Shown: positions 1-15,000, counted from the first letter of the stretch. The stretch is DNA of 64,000 nt from Fasciolopsis buskii (GCA_008360955.1 LUCM01004023.1:78403-142402), one strand, 5' to 3'. Translations and numbers: made by a program. The notes: a model not told the origin generated them from the sequence alone.

Positions 1-3000
1 AATTACTGCAAGGAAACACTATGCAAATGGTCTCATACGAAAAGGCTTAGAAACCGCGCCATCCTGATTGCATCCCTTTTTGGCTAATAACACGATCAGC
101 GAATATTCTCCAGGTGTAGTACGAATGTTTAGGAGACAATGTGATAGAGATAAAAATTCTCAAGAAAACACCAAAACACTTTTATTAAAATAAAAATAAA
201 CAGACAGAATATATTTTAGAGAAAGTAGAAAGGTGAATGATTGCACATTCTAACGCAACTGATGATCTTACAATCGAACAGGGCTACATTGAGAATCTCA
301 AACATGCACGAAGACTGCTTGTGCGCTGGAGTTTTCGAGGTTAACGTCAGTTCTTGAGGTTTCAGGCAAGTCGACACAGTGTAGTTTTCGTGCACATAGA
401 CGGTTGAACAGATATCCCAAAGTCCACAACTGGTGACCCCGAATGAATCCAAAACTGGTGACATTGGAGTTTACAGGTGTTGAATTCTCCTCCATACCAC
501 ACCTGTTCCCTCTCTATCTTATGGGTGGACGCCACTCAAAACTGGCCCCGAGAATGTTACTTGAAAGATGTGCAGCTTAACATCGGCCAGTCGATCGCTG
601 TTCATAAACAAATAACACTTCATTCACCTCATTTAAAACGTGAATTCAGCTGGGTCGAATCCAGATACGATTTCCATCTCAGTTAAGCCTATCCCGGCTA
701 ACTTAACCCTACTTGGAGAAATTAATTCCATTCATTTGGCGCGTGGTTTGGCCTTTAACAGTACAAAGTCACTCCAAACATCTCGATCGCCAATTAGACC
801 ATCGCAAGTGTGATGCATATTTGTCGAATATTAATGAGGCTTGCAGTATTTTCACAGCATTGATATGGCGTGTCAGTATAAGTAATCTGAAATCCATTTA
901 TTATACCGCCCGTCCTGCACCAATTCCGCCATGATTAGCAGCAGTAAAAAAATAACGAGGAGTAGAAAGAATAAATGTTACAAAGTGATTTACGGCTTCT
1001 GTTTATTTTTTCTAGTCTACCTTCATCAAGGGCAAAACGCCTCTTCAGTATTGCTTACCAGGATAGAATAGGATAGGAGTTAATTTTTTTCCAGTATAGT
1101 CAATGATATCTGATGTACTCGGTATTTCTGTAACTAATTAAAAACAGCATATAATTTAATATTTTCGGTCCTTCATTTTCCAGTTTTCTGTGCACCAACT
1201 GTTCACTGGCAGATAACCATCGGGCACGAGGTGAATTTGGGAAGCTGCCAGATTTGATCTACCAAACAGCTGGAATTTGTTGATGCTAAACCACCAACTG
1301 CTCACGCATATCCATTCAAGAAGTCTCAGTTTTGGCATTTACTCCCTTTATTGAAACGTTTCATGAAAATACCCTAACAGATTGGATGGGGGAAACGAAA
1401 TTTGTGACATCTGCCAAGTTCTGACCAAGCCAAACGGAATCGTTTGTTCTGTTTTGGCTTTCAAGTTAACATTGAATCATTTCCCGTCTAACTTCAACTT
1501 GGACAAAACGAGGAAAGGGCAACTGGTAATTTATGATCTACCATTCCAGATTCGTGATCCACATCCTGCTTCAGCTCATAAGTGACAGTTCTTTAATTTG
1601 TCCGCATTTCTGCAAATCAGCTCAAATTTTCACACAGCGGATACACTGAAGCGATTGCATTCAGTATAAGCTCACAAATGCATATGATCAGTTCCATTTA
1701 TTTGGTCACCTAATTGGCACGTTAATCCCACGGTATCTTCCCTATCCACATCAAGCTGATTTCAGGTATATTCATTTTTCCTAGCGAAAACATTTTCCCA
1801 AGATCATTAATTCTGACCATGATGTTCCAGTAGTTAGTGCAATTTCCCCAAACGACAAATTTCCAGATCCACATTCATTTTGGATTGCCGTTGAGACACT
1901 TTCGAAAAGGTTCGCTATAACTGAGCAAGTGAAAATCAGCTTTCATTATGCCAGAGAAATACATAACACAGCATGTACGCCTGAAAGGAAAAGCCTACCA
2001 CTTATTGATCAACGCAGAAAGGTCATGGCTTCAATGAGTTAAAATAGGTTAGTCAGAATGCATAAAAAAGGTAAGGAAATGTTAATATTACGGGGAACCG
2101 TTTATCGAAGTATCAATTTACTAAACTGCATGATTGAAATCTTCCGTTTGCACACTGCTCAAACAGGGAAAATGATTGACTGGGGATAACCACTAATTCA
2201 ATAAAACCATTCAACTTCGCATTTAACACCAAGTGATACTTAATGAATGAAAATGAGATGCAAGTTCTGGTTGAGTTGAAACAGTTTGTTAGACTGACCT
2301 CTCTTAGGTTTACACTCGAATACAGACCTCAGATTATCCAATCCATCTTAAAATCAGGAAACACTAGACTAATTTTTACTGCACCTGAATTATTGTGGAG
2401 CGAGAATTAATGATGAGTGATAATTGCCTAGGCGTTTATGTTGCAGCGCCTTGAAATCAACAATCCTCACTCCTAGTGACGAGGACCAACCATAGGCCAA
2501 AATTTCCGGTTGCAAAACATCGAACAGAAAAGACCAGTTTTTATGAATTAGTTTGCATTGTTTTTTTCGTGTACTCCACGATATTCGAATAATTATTTTT
2601 CGGCACCTTTTTGCGGAAAAGTTGTAGAGTACTCATCATTTCCCAGGTGTACTTCAAGTTTTATACTCATTAGAGCTCATTATTAGTGCATATTCACGTA
2701 CGCGTTCAGGTTTTCACTCCTTGTGGTTCACTCACAAGGCTCGTGTGTTACCACTGAACGAACCAAACTTTTTAATTCGAACTTTCTGGAACGAAAACTG
2801 GGTGCCGCAGTGGTCGTTTACTCTAAAAGCGTTCCAAACGACGCGTGGAAGCCAACGAACCCGCATTTCCATGAGCTCTTAAAACCGAGCTACTTGGTCC
2901 GCCCACTGACTTTCAGACACACCTCAAGAATCTTCGGTTGCCCATATAAATTTACTCAAAATATTTTTACCTCTAACCAGAACCGCAGTTACATCAGCGT

Positions 3001-5515
3001 CACTGACCTCTTACGCCACTTCATGATTCAAGTAACTTCTCAATCAACACATCGGCGAGAAGTCCTGATTGAGAAGGCAAGAAAAAAGAGACATCAAAAG
3101 AAGCTGCTCACATTCGCTTATTCCCTTGAATCTGTGGTTTCACAAATCCGACCAGTCACCTTCCTACGTTTTGGTGCCATAAGCCGGTTAACCAAATAAG
3201 AAATTATGCATTGTTAGTAAAAAAGTTGTGCAGTCGTTTTGTGAACACTGGTAGCTTTCATGTTCTTTGATGACACGGATAGCTTCAGTGGTTGCAGTCT
3301 ATGCAAACAGTTGTTCATCATCTACGGTATCGGCAAGTACATAAATTACTTGACCAATAAATATGTAAAAGCACTTAGTATGAAAACAACAAAAATTTCT
3401 TGTCAGCAAATAAGTATGAATTGTTACTGATCGAAGACAAAAGAGAGAAGGAGAAAAAGAACACTATATCGTCCGCTTAGGGGACCTTTATGCATCTTCT
3501 TTTCTCCACACTCCGAAGCCCGTTGCATCAAGTTTCATTAAGTTGTGGGCAAGTAAATGTCTAACAACCTTTGAATTTTAAAATTTCCGTCCGTTGGTCC
3601 AAGCCAAGATGAATTCGCAACAGAATGATATCTGCCAGGGTACCTGTTGGTCATATACTGGCGTCTTTTGGATGTAGTCCGCAGGCCCGGTCTACTGGTG
3701 ATTTGTGTTGAGCAGCCTTCACGCAAACCTGCCCAGGATTTTTCGGTATCCGTGACAGGTCGTGTCGGGTCTAAACAAGAAAAAACGGCCCACCTTCCAC
3801 TAAACCTTTCAATAATACTGTGGAATAAGCATGCAAAAGTGCGAGATTATTTTGGCGGCTTGTTTGAAGGCAGTTTCACGATCAAACAAAAACAGGCAGT
3901 CAGTTTTTCATTTGAAAGCAATATTCATGCGATAGAAAACCGAGAAATTCGTACAAGTTAAACGCCAATATACATTTCAGTAAAAAGCAAGTTCATGCTT
4001 TAAGCGTACTCAACAGCGATGACTTAAATAATTCAGGGTGTTAATTTTTCCTTTACGGAACATGATAAATCAGCACAATGTCCCAAGCGAACACTGTTGC
4101 ATAATATAATAATTACCCTTAACTTTTGTGATTTCAAATCAACTTGCACGATCTTTATGCATTCAGAAGGGCGGTAAAATTTTACCAAATAATATTACGC
4201 GCTAAATCAGCATACCCAGCTTATGTTCAGCCAGCAGAGAATAATATACTACTCCAAAATCAGTGATTCCCGTTAGACCCATTTTTCAAATCAGCTTTTT
4301 TATGATGAATCAAAGTTTCTGTGCCATGTGCATTGTGCTATCCTAATGATTTATCACTTGTCGAGAGGAAGTAACCATTTAAAGCTATCTCACCAACTTC
4401 TTGCAAACTTGTAGGTCGTTGATTACGAATTTCAGCGATCACCATACAACAAGTGCAGAAGTTTTCTTCGCGTCATGTCCTCAGCTGACCTTCTGAATTG
4501 CTGCATTTCTGAGCACCTCAGTCGGATCGGTCTGAATTTTACAAACCCACGTCCTCTGAAACAGGAAGTATACACATTACAATGACAGTCTGATTCATTA
4601 ACACCATTCACATTGATTTATTGTTTTTCATGAACCTCTAGTTCCGTGGGTCACAATTAGGCTTGAGTTGAACTGATGAATTTATCTTCCGACGGATGTC
4701 GTTCCTCTTACACAGGTGAGGTCATTGAAAGCAAATAAAGCTCCATTGATAAAGATATTAATGATCACGTTGAAACGCTTCTACGTACAAACCGCCTTCT
4801 AAAATCTTTTAAATCAAGCTCAGTATTATTCCTCCTAAAAACACTGGTACCCCATCAGTTAGCTTCTACTAGGAATTGTCCCCAAAATACTGGTTAAGTA
4901 ATTATTAAAGAATTTTAGTTAGTCAGTAATACAAACGATAATGCATTTAAACCCCGGTTGATCTCGATCACGATGACCTTTTTGATCTTATGCGCGAAAC
5001 ATATGTTCCAGTCATTTTGCCTGACTGGTTAATTTATTAGTTCTGACCTGCAGGCCTTCTCTTGTGATTAGAGTCAAAAGGCGAACGCAAAGAACGAGCA
5101 ATCAACTTCTGAACATATTACACTACAGATAGCTTTTCATTAACTGATGCCATGTAAACCACACTAAGATCTATCTATATTTATGGGAAAGCCGAAACAT
5201 CGACAGTAGAATATGGAGTAAGCTGACCAGTATTCTAATGTTTAGGAGGCGTCGGCAAACACCACGCGGTACAAAAGCAAAGCGCTGGGAAGTGATAAAG
5301 TAAAAGATCTTATATTGACCTTATCCCAGTGTCAACATTTGGCAGACTAATAAACAATTATGTGCAATGGTAACAACCTAATCAGGGCCCTACTGCAATT
5401 TGTTTCACTCAAGCTGGTTAATCAGTCAGCAGCTAAAATAACTCAAGGGATATGAAAATTGTATTGATCCTATGTCAGATTGTTGGTTTTCACAGGGTTA
5501 TGATCTCTGGGCTTC
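1..5515. other. No recognisable gene
   Basis: I see no gene, RNA or mobile element that I can name. Short open frames occur in all six frames, at the lengths expected by chance in AT-rich DNA, and none carries a protein motif I know. The one longer frame, at 2723-3199, is listed separately. Anciently decayed repeats cannot be excluded by eye. Confidence 0.5.
2723..3199 (+). other. Unassigned 158-codon open frame, probably chance
   Basis: This stretch is open for 158 codons but begins at GTG, so it is not a normal eukaryotic start; the first in-frame ATG is about two thirds of the way along. The translation is basic near its C-terminal end, with a cluster of Lys and Arg around residues 117-127, and shows no domain, signal peptide or membrane segment I recognise. 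One or two open runs of this length are expected by chance in 64 kb of six-frame sequence. It could be an exon of an unknown gene, but nothing supports that: no clear splice sites and no similarity I can name. Confidence 0.1.
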
Positions 5516-5521
5516 GTGCTT

Positions 5522-5578
5522 AGGTCGCAAACGTTTCATCACCAGTCTCCTCGACTGGTGCTGAGACGTTTGCAACCT
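5522..5578. repeat. Near-perfect hairpin repeat (25-nt arms)
   Basis: The left arm (5522-5546) and the right arm (5554-5578) are reverse complements at 22 of 25 positions, with a 7-base loop. The left arm carries GCAAACGTTTCATCACC. Related half-sites without the full hairpin lie at 59,074-59,108 and 63,318-63,339, so this looks like a member of a dispersed repeat family rather than a chance palindrome. I cannot say which element it belongs to. Hairpins of this sort occur in terminal regions of retroelements and in MITE-like sequences, but that is inference. Confidence 0.65.
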
Positions 5579-5984
5579 AAAAATGAAGCTCGGCGATCCG
5601 AACCCCGCGAAAGCTAAATTCACCATTGAGCAGAATTTCAAATTTCCTGCCTGTGTGTTTGTACCTTAAACGGTAATACAGTTTTACTGGAGTGTTAGTT
5701 GTGTGAATCCCAGGAACCCATGAAAATCAAAGTCAGTAAAGGCTTCTTGACATGTTTGATAAAATTAATTTGGCATATCGCTTTGCGTTTTACAATTCAA
5801 GGAAGGCAAACCCAGTAGAAAAATAATTTGCTACTTGAAACATTTAAGAGGAATAAGGGGCTTTTAATTTTTCCTCTTTTCGATTAACCCAAACACGTTC
5901 AACGCTGTTTTTTAATCTTTTACTCCCTTTGTTAACGAAATAAGGGAGCCGCTGCCAAAAAAGGGCTGCCAATTGGGGAAATTG

Positions 5985-6061
5985 ACCGGTAGTAGGAGGA
6001 TTCGAACCCACGATCTTCACGTCCAAACGCCATGACCTTATCTACTCGGCCACCGCCGACC
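5985..6061 (-). pseudogene. tRNA-derived relic or SINE head
   Basis: On the minus strand both halves of an RNA polymerase III internal promoter are present at tRNA spacing: box A TGGCCGAGTAG (6042-6052) and box B GGTTCGAATCC (5998-6008). The acceptor ends do not pair (TCGGCGG against TACTACC), and the T stem and anticodon stem are imperfect, so this is not a functional tRNA. It is most likely a tRNA pseudogene or the 5' head of a tRNA-derived SINE. No clear tail or target duplication was seen. Confidence 0.6.
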
Positions 6062-9000
6062 GACAAAAACCAGGAGAATGAGTTTTATCCTCGATAATTC
6101 GATTTCATTCTTACTAATACTTTATTTGTGAAGCCATTCATGCATTTTAGAACCAGTGAAGTCCGCAGATTGGCTACTTAGGCGCTGATGGACACGGTAG
6201 TCTTTTCCTAAACCTCGTATATTACATTTTGACCACCATGCAAATACATGATATAGTAAAGAGCCTACTTTGATATTAGACCATGCGTGCACTTGTGATT
6301 GAAAAATGTGTGAAGCTTAACTTTACCCTCTGAAGTTCCTGCCCCTGGTTCACTGAGATGGCTTTATCACAGCTGATTTCTTTCCCATCTTCACTTCCGT
6401 GATATTTTCTAGAAGATCGTTCAGGCAGACGATGCTTAATATTCACTTCTTCCTACGCACAATTATAACCTGTTTTTAATACGGCTTTTGTATCGTAGAT
6501 GATTTGCGACTCTGTTCAAGCACTAAGTTTGCCTTCACCAGGTACTCAAAGTGGTTGAACATGCATTCAAACTGTACGAATTTACCGCACACTCTTCACT
6601 GGCTGCAGAAATAAGAGACAGGCACTAAATCAAGGCAATCGGAACTGAAGCACGCCGGTTAGTTTCGGGGGCATTCGTTCAGATTCTAAGGTATTCATGA
6701 CACATGCACAGAATTTGCCTCAGTAATTTTGACTGATGACTCCACCGATTTTGGAATTATATATTTCTTAAGGTAGACGAAATGCTTCTGCGATAATCTT
6801 CACCATTGCTGAGTGTATTTCAATCATTGCTATTCATGTTAGCGTCCGTGAAAGTCATCCTGTAAAACCAAAAGCAACAGACGAATAATTAGCCGATCAA
6901 TTTTCTTACAAAAGGAGAACCCGCAATGAGACAAGTGGACAAATTCAAGTTGAAGCCAACCACATTAATTTCCACATTTGAATTGGTGTACGTTTCCACT
7001 GAAGGGATTTTATCACGATACTTGACACTCAGTCCTAGACTGCACCATCTTAAATGAGTAAAACTTTTGTTTATGAGCTCTATTGCGCTTGCATGCAAAC
7101 TATATATATAATGTCTGCCTGGATGGAATTCATGTGCAGGCGGCCCCAAAATTGATACGTGCCAGCCAAACGCAGTTGTGTGGTTGGTTGCAGAAAATAA
7201 ACAACATAAAAGAGCAATGCTTACGACCATAGAAAGTTGGTTGGCCTAGGCATTTTCTGAATGCCGAAATGTCTCAGGTAGTTAGCGGAAAAGCAACATA
7301 CAGGCTATATTATCGGTTAACTAAGACCTGTTAATTTGAACGAGAACACTGAGGTGAAGACCAAATGTGAGACAGTGAGCAATTGTATGCCCTCGTGGAT
7401 TGTCTCATTATGCACCAGCAGCCAAAGCTTGTTCACCTGCATCCCGAAAGTACACTAGATAATTCCACTGCATCCACTTGATTATTTTTCTCAGTGTAAA
7501 CGACACTTATCATCAGTGCCTTGGTTTATTAGTTCATTATAGTGATTTCGAAGTGAGCTCGTATTTTAGAACAATTACAGACCTAAAACAACAACTGGGA
7601 TTTTGGAAATTTGTGCTGGCCATACCTCAAACTGATAGTTTACCTTAGGTTCTGGCTGGCAAGTCAAGCATTTGTATTCAAATGTCATGGTCAGCGACCA
7701 AAACCTGAAGACAATTATGCTTAGTTAATTTAATTCAGTTGAACTAGCCTAAGGAAAACGTACCTAAGCTAATGACGCTTGTTACTATTAATCAGACTGA
7801 CTGACCAATTTCTCAAAAAGAACCGCAATCAATAATTAGGAGGACGGGAAAATTCATCAAGATAAAATAGCCAGTTTTCCGTTCGGAACCCATCCTCCAA
7901 CACTGCTGAATGGAAAACCTTCTGAAACCACCTGAAGGCTGAGGGCCGACATTTAACAATGTAAAGTACAAATTATTCAGAATTCTTATATTTTCCCAAT
8001 GCTTTCAGTAGTTCATTTGACCTCTTATTGAAACCTGTTGCTGGTCATCTAAAGTGCCACAATGAAACCGAACAGAAGTTGCTAGTCTCTGTAAAAAACA
8101 TCGAGCTTTGTTCAAAACAGACAGTAACCCAAAAGTGAAGGTCAAAACTGTTGAAATATGGCTACGCATAAATCTGCTTCATTTTAAGAGCGGAAGATCA
8201 GTTAAATTGTATCGCTTGGGATAGCTCCTAGTCTACTTGTTTTTAGGTAGTCCCATCGCGGCTCTATTAGGCAACCTGAGAGATAGGCCACTTTTGGTAA
8301 CCGTGATATATGAGGTAGCGTTGCCCGAAGTTTCTCTATAGAAGGTTTGTTTCAACCCCAAGTTCGTTCCAAATCTCCTTAGATTTTCCCTCAGCCCAGC
8401 TCATCGGAAGCACTGAAGGCCACCAAAAAGTGTTCACATTTCATGCACATCTGAACGACGGAGGAGTTGATTAAAATCCCTAAACGAATGGGCATTTGTA
8501 GCAGTACCAGCCTGCATGCACCTCACGAAAATGCTGAATTGTTCTAAAGAGGTCATGAAAGGACAATGCTTTTACTATGAGCCTTTTTAGTCAGAATTTT
8601 GTTTTCATTATAGCTAGAATGTTTGACAGTTGCTAAGTTAAAATCATCTTGCAAAATAAAACAAAATTCCAATATCAGGACAAAATGATGTAAGGAATGT
8701 ACCGAAAAATCGATACGCCATGTGTTGGTTTCAATTGTGAATGATATAATGTTAATAACACAGCGCTGTTGGTAGACGTAATCCGCCAATGTTTTGACTA
8801 CCGTGGGTAGTCTTTCTCAAGGCAAGTTTTACAATGTTGCTCTAAACTCACGCAGTTTATAGTTTACTTATCCCTCTTACTGTTAACAACCTCAGAGGAA
8901 TTGTTTTTTCCTTTTTGTTTTGCCGTTGGTTTCTTGATCACAAATATTGTTTTTGTGTTACGCCCCTAATCGGCGAATTGTTTTACGATCGGACTGCATT

Positions 9001-12000
9001 AACAGTTATTCTGGCTGTCTGTGGTGATTGCATCTATCTATTGTTTCCGCTTTGATTGAATTCAATTAACGCGACGCACCATGAACACTCCAAAATGATC
9101 ACAGAGGGTAATAAAGATCCAGAAATAACTGAGGGCAAGCCGTGATCCGGAGAAATATGTCAAGTTTGTCTAAGGATTTCAACTTTTATTGTATTTAATT
9201 TTGAGGTTGACAAATCATGGTGGGTTGAGGCACTGTTTTCCAAACACTCAAAATATTTCTTCAGATTTGGGGATGCAACAAGATCTATGGAGACACTGGT
9301 GCGTGTTCCTTCCGTTCTAGAAAGAGGCACTCAAATAATTGATATTTCCCATGCTTTCATTGGCATCTTAGTCGTGCAACGCTGCATAGAGTTAACATGT
9401 CCAAAAATTACTTTACTAGGAATCTCAATCATATATTTAATTAAGAAAATTCTCCTCAAAACAGAAATTGTCGGATAGTGCTTCGAAAGCAAAAGCAAGA
9501 GCTCCACTGTTCTGTTGTCATTGGCAATAAAGCCAGAATATTCGGTGGTCGATTTTGATGTTTAATATTTAAATTGAATTGTAAAGCTGTTGGCTACACG
9601 TGTTTCAGTGCATAAATACAGGTTTGACACGTGATCGGCCGGTTAGAAAGCTGGGTTTGTAACAAGCGGGTTGTACGCTGCTATATTGGAATTGGTTGTT
9701 TAAGTTTTGATGCTGATTGATGCAATTAATGGGCTTAGGCTCAGGTCAATTTTCCATCTCCCTTGTACCTTCAGATTATATCGCAAGTGAACCCCGCCGA
9801 TGAACTGTTCGACGTAAACAATACAGGTTTTGCACTGCCTCATTTCGTTTGCCGCCAATTGCACGGATTTGTATGAATAAAATCGGTAGTGAGTTATTTA
9901 GTTCCTCCAAATGAATCCACTCTTTTTGTTTCATCGTTTGGACTCATGGACCCTAGTAAACCTTGCCTTCGCTAATATTCTAATTTCACTAAATACAGAC
10001 GCGTAAAAACAGTGTAGAAAACACAAACTTCACGGGAAACGCCTGAATCGCCCGAGTACATCACAAAAAATAGGTATTATTGGGAAGACCGCAAACAGCC
10101 GTGATAGTCATTAGTGAGTAATGTGATTCTTCTGTAATATTTCCGAATGCTTGTGTAGTTTTTATTCCTCATTTATTGGGCCAAATAAGCCAGTGGATTC
10201 CCAGGTAGTACAGGGAGACACTAGATTACCCATTTTCCGTCCCTAAAGGTGACAGCCAAATAATCCTCTTTTTTGACCTTTTCTATTGTTACACTGGGTC
10301 TAGAATGTCTTAAAAATATTCTGCTAGACTTATGACACTCACAGTTAAACAAAAACGGATATTTTCATCAAGAACTTAAAGCACTATATGATTGTCCCAG
10401 AAAAAATAGGTCCATTTATGTTTCGTTAGTCATTACTACCTGGAATTGTCAGAGGAAAACCTTGATAATCAGTATTTAATTTCTATTGCAATGTTAGTAT
10501 CCGCACGTCTGTTTATAGTTAAAGTTTCTGTGGTGCTCGATCTGTAGGTTCAAAATTTGTGTTACAGTGCTGCGCCTTTTTATTCACTGTCGGACGTACG
10601 GCATAATGTGGGTGGTTAATTTCGGTGGCTACTAATTTGTTTCTCCCAAATTAATTTGTTCTTGCTTTCCAGCAATTCGACTCGTCGGATTTACTAAACC
10701 TCATCTGTGTGGATATGCGTGCACCGCAAAAAGGATGCGTATGAAGGCAACGGCTAGGCAGATAACTGTAGACGAAATACTTCCAAAGTCCGAGGACACA
10801 ACATCAGGAAGAAACAGATAATGTTGGAAACTGCTACCAACAGCATTGATGGTTGGTCGATTGCAGTATTTATCCTGTCATATTTCCGGAAGGTGGTGGT
10901 TTATTATTCCTCGTTTGTCAGCGTAAATAAATCGGTAGGTCTTGAAGGTGACAATGACACAAACGACGATTGCGGTTCAGTGCACGAAAGTGAGTATGTT
11001 TCCGCGCATTATTTCACTTTCAGGTGTTCAAAAATCAAAGTGGATTCTTTGATAGAGGAAAAGCTTCCAGCTAGATTTGTGATACGGGGTATAACCACTC
11101 GAGGAAATATGCCCACGAGAACAGCTGTCGTAATGTGACTTGCATAAGCTGAAGATGGATGTTTCTGTTGATCGGAAGACGTTTTTGGGATATCGCGGGT
11201 GACACTTATAATTAATCCTTTCAACAGAATATACTTTCAATTCAATTCGGAAGAATGCCTGCAATTTTGGCAAACACGGCAGCGCCCGCCCATGGTATCA
11301 TTGAGTTGTAAATTCACGTCATTGGTCTCATGTTTGTGCACTCGACGCAACAATTGTGACCAATTTTGGGTTGCATTGTAGGAACAACGACATCAATATT
11401 TTTCATAGATCCTTTTGGTGGTGAACAAATTCTTGGGACCCAGTGCTGCATAGCTGGTGGACGTAAAATAAAGCAACTTTTTTATGAATGTCACCATATA
11501 AATACATCATAACACGTCAGCAGCTTTTTATTACTTGTAGGTTTTTCCTGTTGTAGCGTTCACCATTGAAAACTCTGTTGTTGTCCTCCAACACAGTTGG
11601 ATAGTCGCTGGATTAAAACAACATCCAGTAAGCTGGTCAAAGTGGCCAAAGTAGGGCATAATCCGCCGTCGACACAAGACCACACAAGTTGCTCTTATTT
11701 TAAAAACTGCGACGAGGCATACAAATATCAACGTTTGCCGGAATAACTCACTGAAATTTCACCCACGGATGTGAGGTGGGATGTGAAATGACTTGGAAAA
11801 CGAAAGTTGTACGTTATTGTCTTGTCTAACTGTCCCTTAGAAAAAATGTCAACTCACTTGACAGAATCCAATGACGACGAATCGGCGGTTAGGCGTGCTT
11901 CAGCAGACTGACGCCAACCACCTTCCTCCGCCACCGCTCTTTGAAGACATGTCTCAGTCCGTTGCTGATGAGAACGATTCACAACGAACACCGCTACAAG

Positions 12001-15000
12001 GGAGTCGATTTGACAGTATAACATCACCAAAGAATTTTGTTTCTGATACTAAAATGATCATATGCTTAGTCTATTATTCAGACGGACAATGGCATCCTCG
12101 GTTTTTCTCCCACTTACCGACGAGTCCTACTTACTGTCACCAGCAAGTACATTTTTTGATTTGGTAACTTGTAAATAATTGCGTTAAACAACAGCAGTTC
12201 TCACTGGAGAGCTGGGGAGAACTTAACTGCAGATTTCAACAGCAACACATCAAGGCGGTCAGCAGAGTGCGGCTTTTGCAACCCGGATGTTAGTAAGTAC
12301 GTTCATTGGATTAAACAGTCGCCACATTAAAGTCTGCCTAGCATTTGCGGCACCTGTCAAAACCTCACGTCGCAGATCACGAAACAGTGCAATAGCTGCT
12401 TTGAGTAGCTAGCTATCTTAAGCAAACAAATTGAATATTCAGAGACTACTAAAATTCTACCGGTCACCCTACCTGTGAAGACCGTAGCAGATTCGTTAGT
12501 GCAAAAGGTCGAGGATAAAACTGTGCACACGAATATTGTAATTTCTCAATTGGAGAATATTTTATCTTTCACAGCTATAGTTCTTCGTTAACATCGGTGG
12601 GGATTACGCCAGTCAGTATACAAAAGCTATTATGAGGAAATTTTCGGGAGAATTTTTGGTGCATTTGAAGTGTCTCGGTGTCTGCGGCAGTTAATTAGTA
12701 TTCAATAACAGGTTTTGCCATCTGAAAATAAGTACCATTATATTTCAATTAATGTAGCTCCCGAGACGACATAGTGAAACGAAGTTTCATGATGGAATTG
12801 TCCAGCAAATATCTGAGAGACACACGTGTATTCAGAGCTGGAGACCCTGAAAGCCAGTGGTTTTCACCAAACAGATCTGGTAAATCTTGTTTTTTATGGT
12901 CATTTTCATTTGTTTTATAGGTTAGTCACACAAGCCCACTAGTGAACCGATATATTACTGGTTATCAGTGACACGTGTACGCGCTTTTAATGTATTTTTC
13001 ACTGAGGATTTTGCAATTCAACTTAGTTAAAACAACGGTGAAAATAGACCAAAGTTCCGTCTAGCCTTTCTTACTTTCAGTTCACTGTCATCAGGTTCGT
13101 CGTAATACCTTAACCAAACAGTTTGACGAAAGTGCCCAAATCGATAAGGTGGCATCCGATTTGCTTAATTTGACAGTTGTAATGCTCAGCTTGCACTCCA
13201 TTTGCACAATGTCCCACTTCGCGATTAATTATTCCCAGTTTATTCTACTTCAAGTAGCAGCGATGAAGATGGTTAGTACTAACGGAGAAACACTTCGCAA
13301 ATGATTATTTAAATATAAATTAATTGATTTATACGACGGTCTAGTTATTTTTACCTAACTTGGGGAGGATAGGAGGGACTTTATTCTATTTATGATCGCG
13401 GCAAAAACTGCTCTCCTGTAGTGTGATTCGCGATATATGTATGCATTTTATGATATATCTTGTGGATGGGAACTGACTTGCATTAGCTAAGAAACAGAAA
13501 AGTAAGAAATTCGATCGTTATAGCAGGGGAAGGAAGTGTGAAGCGATCTAATTTTATTTCCGAAACCGCTGATTTAGGGTTTCAGCTGAGTATAGATCGT
13601 GAAACTCGAGAATCCACGAAGGGATATGCAGCACTGTGGTAAGGAATTAGTTGAAAGCTAGGTAAGCAGTGAGTTATTGTCTATTGGCCTAAACAGGTTT
13701 GCTGCTGGCTGTACTCTTAGTATCTTATTTTTGTTTCATTACAAGTCACTCACGGGAATGGTAAGGTGGTCACTGAAGCGACTGTAAGCAGGAAACTCAG
13801 GAGACGCTCGTGCTCCTAGGGCTTAATCAATAGTGGGTTCAACAAAACAATAAACTATCACACTTCCACATATCAAAGCGGGCTAAGTTTCAGTCTATTG
13901 TCACAGTACCTTCTGTCAGCTAAAACAATATGGGCAACTGGACAGCGGACACGTTTTCAGCAAGGGTTGTAACTTGGTAGGTATTCGTTCAAGGAAACAT
14001 GCTGATGAGTACTGGTGTATGATGTCACGTTAGTGTCGAAAACCGAATATAACTTTTTCTTGGACCAACTGGAATAATCGCCTTTAATAGTATACTCACT
14101 GAAATAATTCCCATTTCATCTTGGAGGGGTGATTGAGGAGAGTTTTAGGCCGCCACATGGCACCCGTTCCCAGATTTATCTCTCATGCGATAAGTGTCAC
14201 GTGACGTTGCCTACACCAATAAATGTCCCAAAAATGCCTACCTGATAAGAGGTCACCAGCGGGCTATCAGTGAAATCCAAGGTGACAAGTTATTCATTAG
14301 ACACTTCATGAATATGTAAGATTTCCTCAGAAGCTCGCTTGCGTCATCCAACACTGGCATGCTCAGGTACAGTGACTTGGAACCAACTACAACAACGCCG
14401 TTAACGACACAACTGATATTAGAAATGGTTATTCTGCCATAGACAGATTTGACCAAACGATGTAGTACAGAGGGATATAACAGGGCGCTTTTTTCTTATA
14501 ATTTGGGATAAATCAATCGTGTAAATAATCAGTTGCAGATCAAGCGTGTACCATGGGCAACGCCGTTGCCGTGATTTACTAAAGTTGGTTAATCATTGAT
14601 AACAAATGCCACTGGGCAAAGCAACACCTAGTTAGCTCTTCAGATCTGTTAAGCGGGGCAGTAGTCCACCGTGTGGCTGGCCAACCTCAGACATTAATTT
14701 GCATAAGTTCGCCCGTGGGTTTCTGTATGTTGTTTGCCCATTCAAGAAAAATTTGACGATGCATGTAAATTTTGGCACTCTGCGCAACGGTCCATTGAAA
14801 TTTCACCAGCGGATGTGGCATGCTATACGCATAAGTTTGGAAGACGGAAAAGATGCGTTAACGCTCCAACTAACTTTCATCTATAAAAAAGCTGACTCGC
14901 TTCAGGGAGTCCAGTAATGAGGAGCCAATAGTTAGACGAATGGGTCAGCAGGTTGCTGCTGGCCATTCATGTCCATCACAGCATTGACAACAGGCTTCAG

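Noticed and set aside
14002..14020. CTGATGAG as a possible hammerhead ribozyme core, also CTGATGA-like sites near 6,731 and 40,995
   Set aside because: No matching GAAA core and stems at the right distance.
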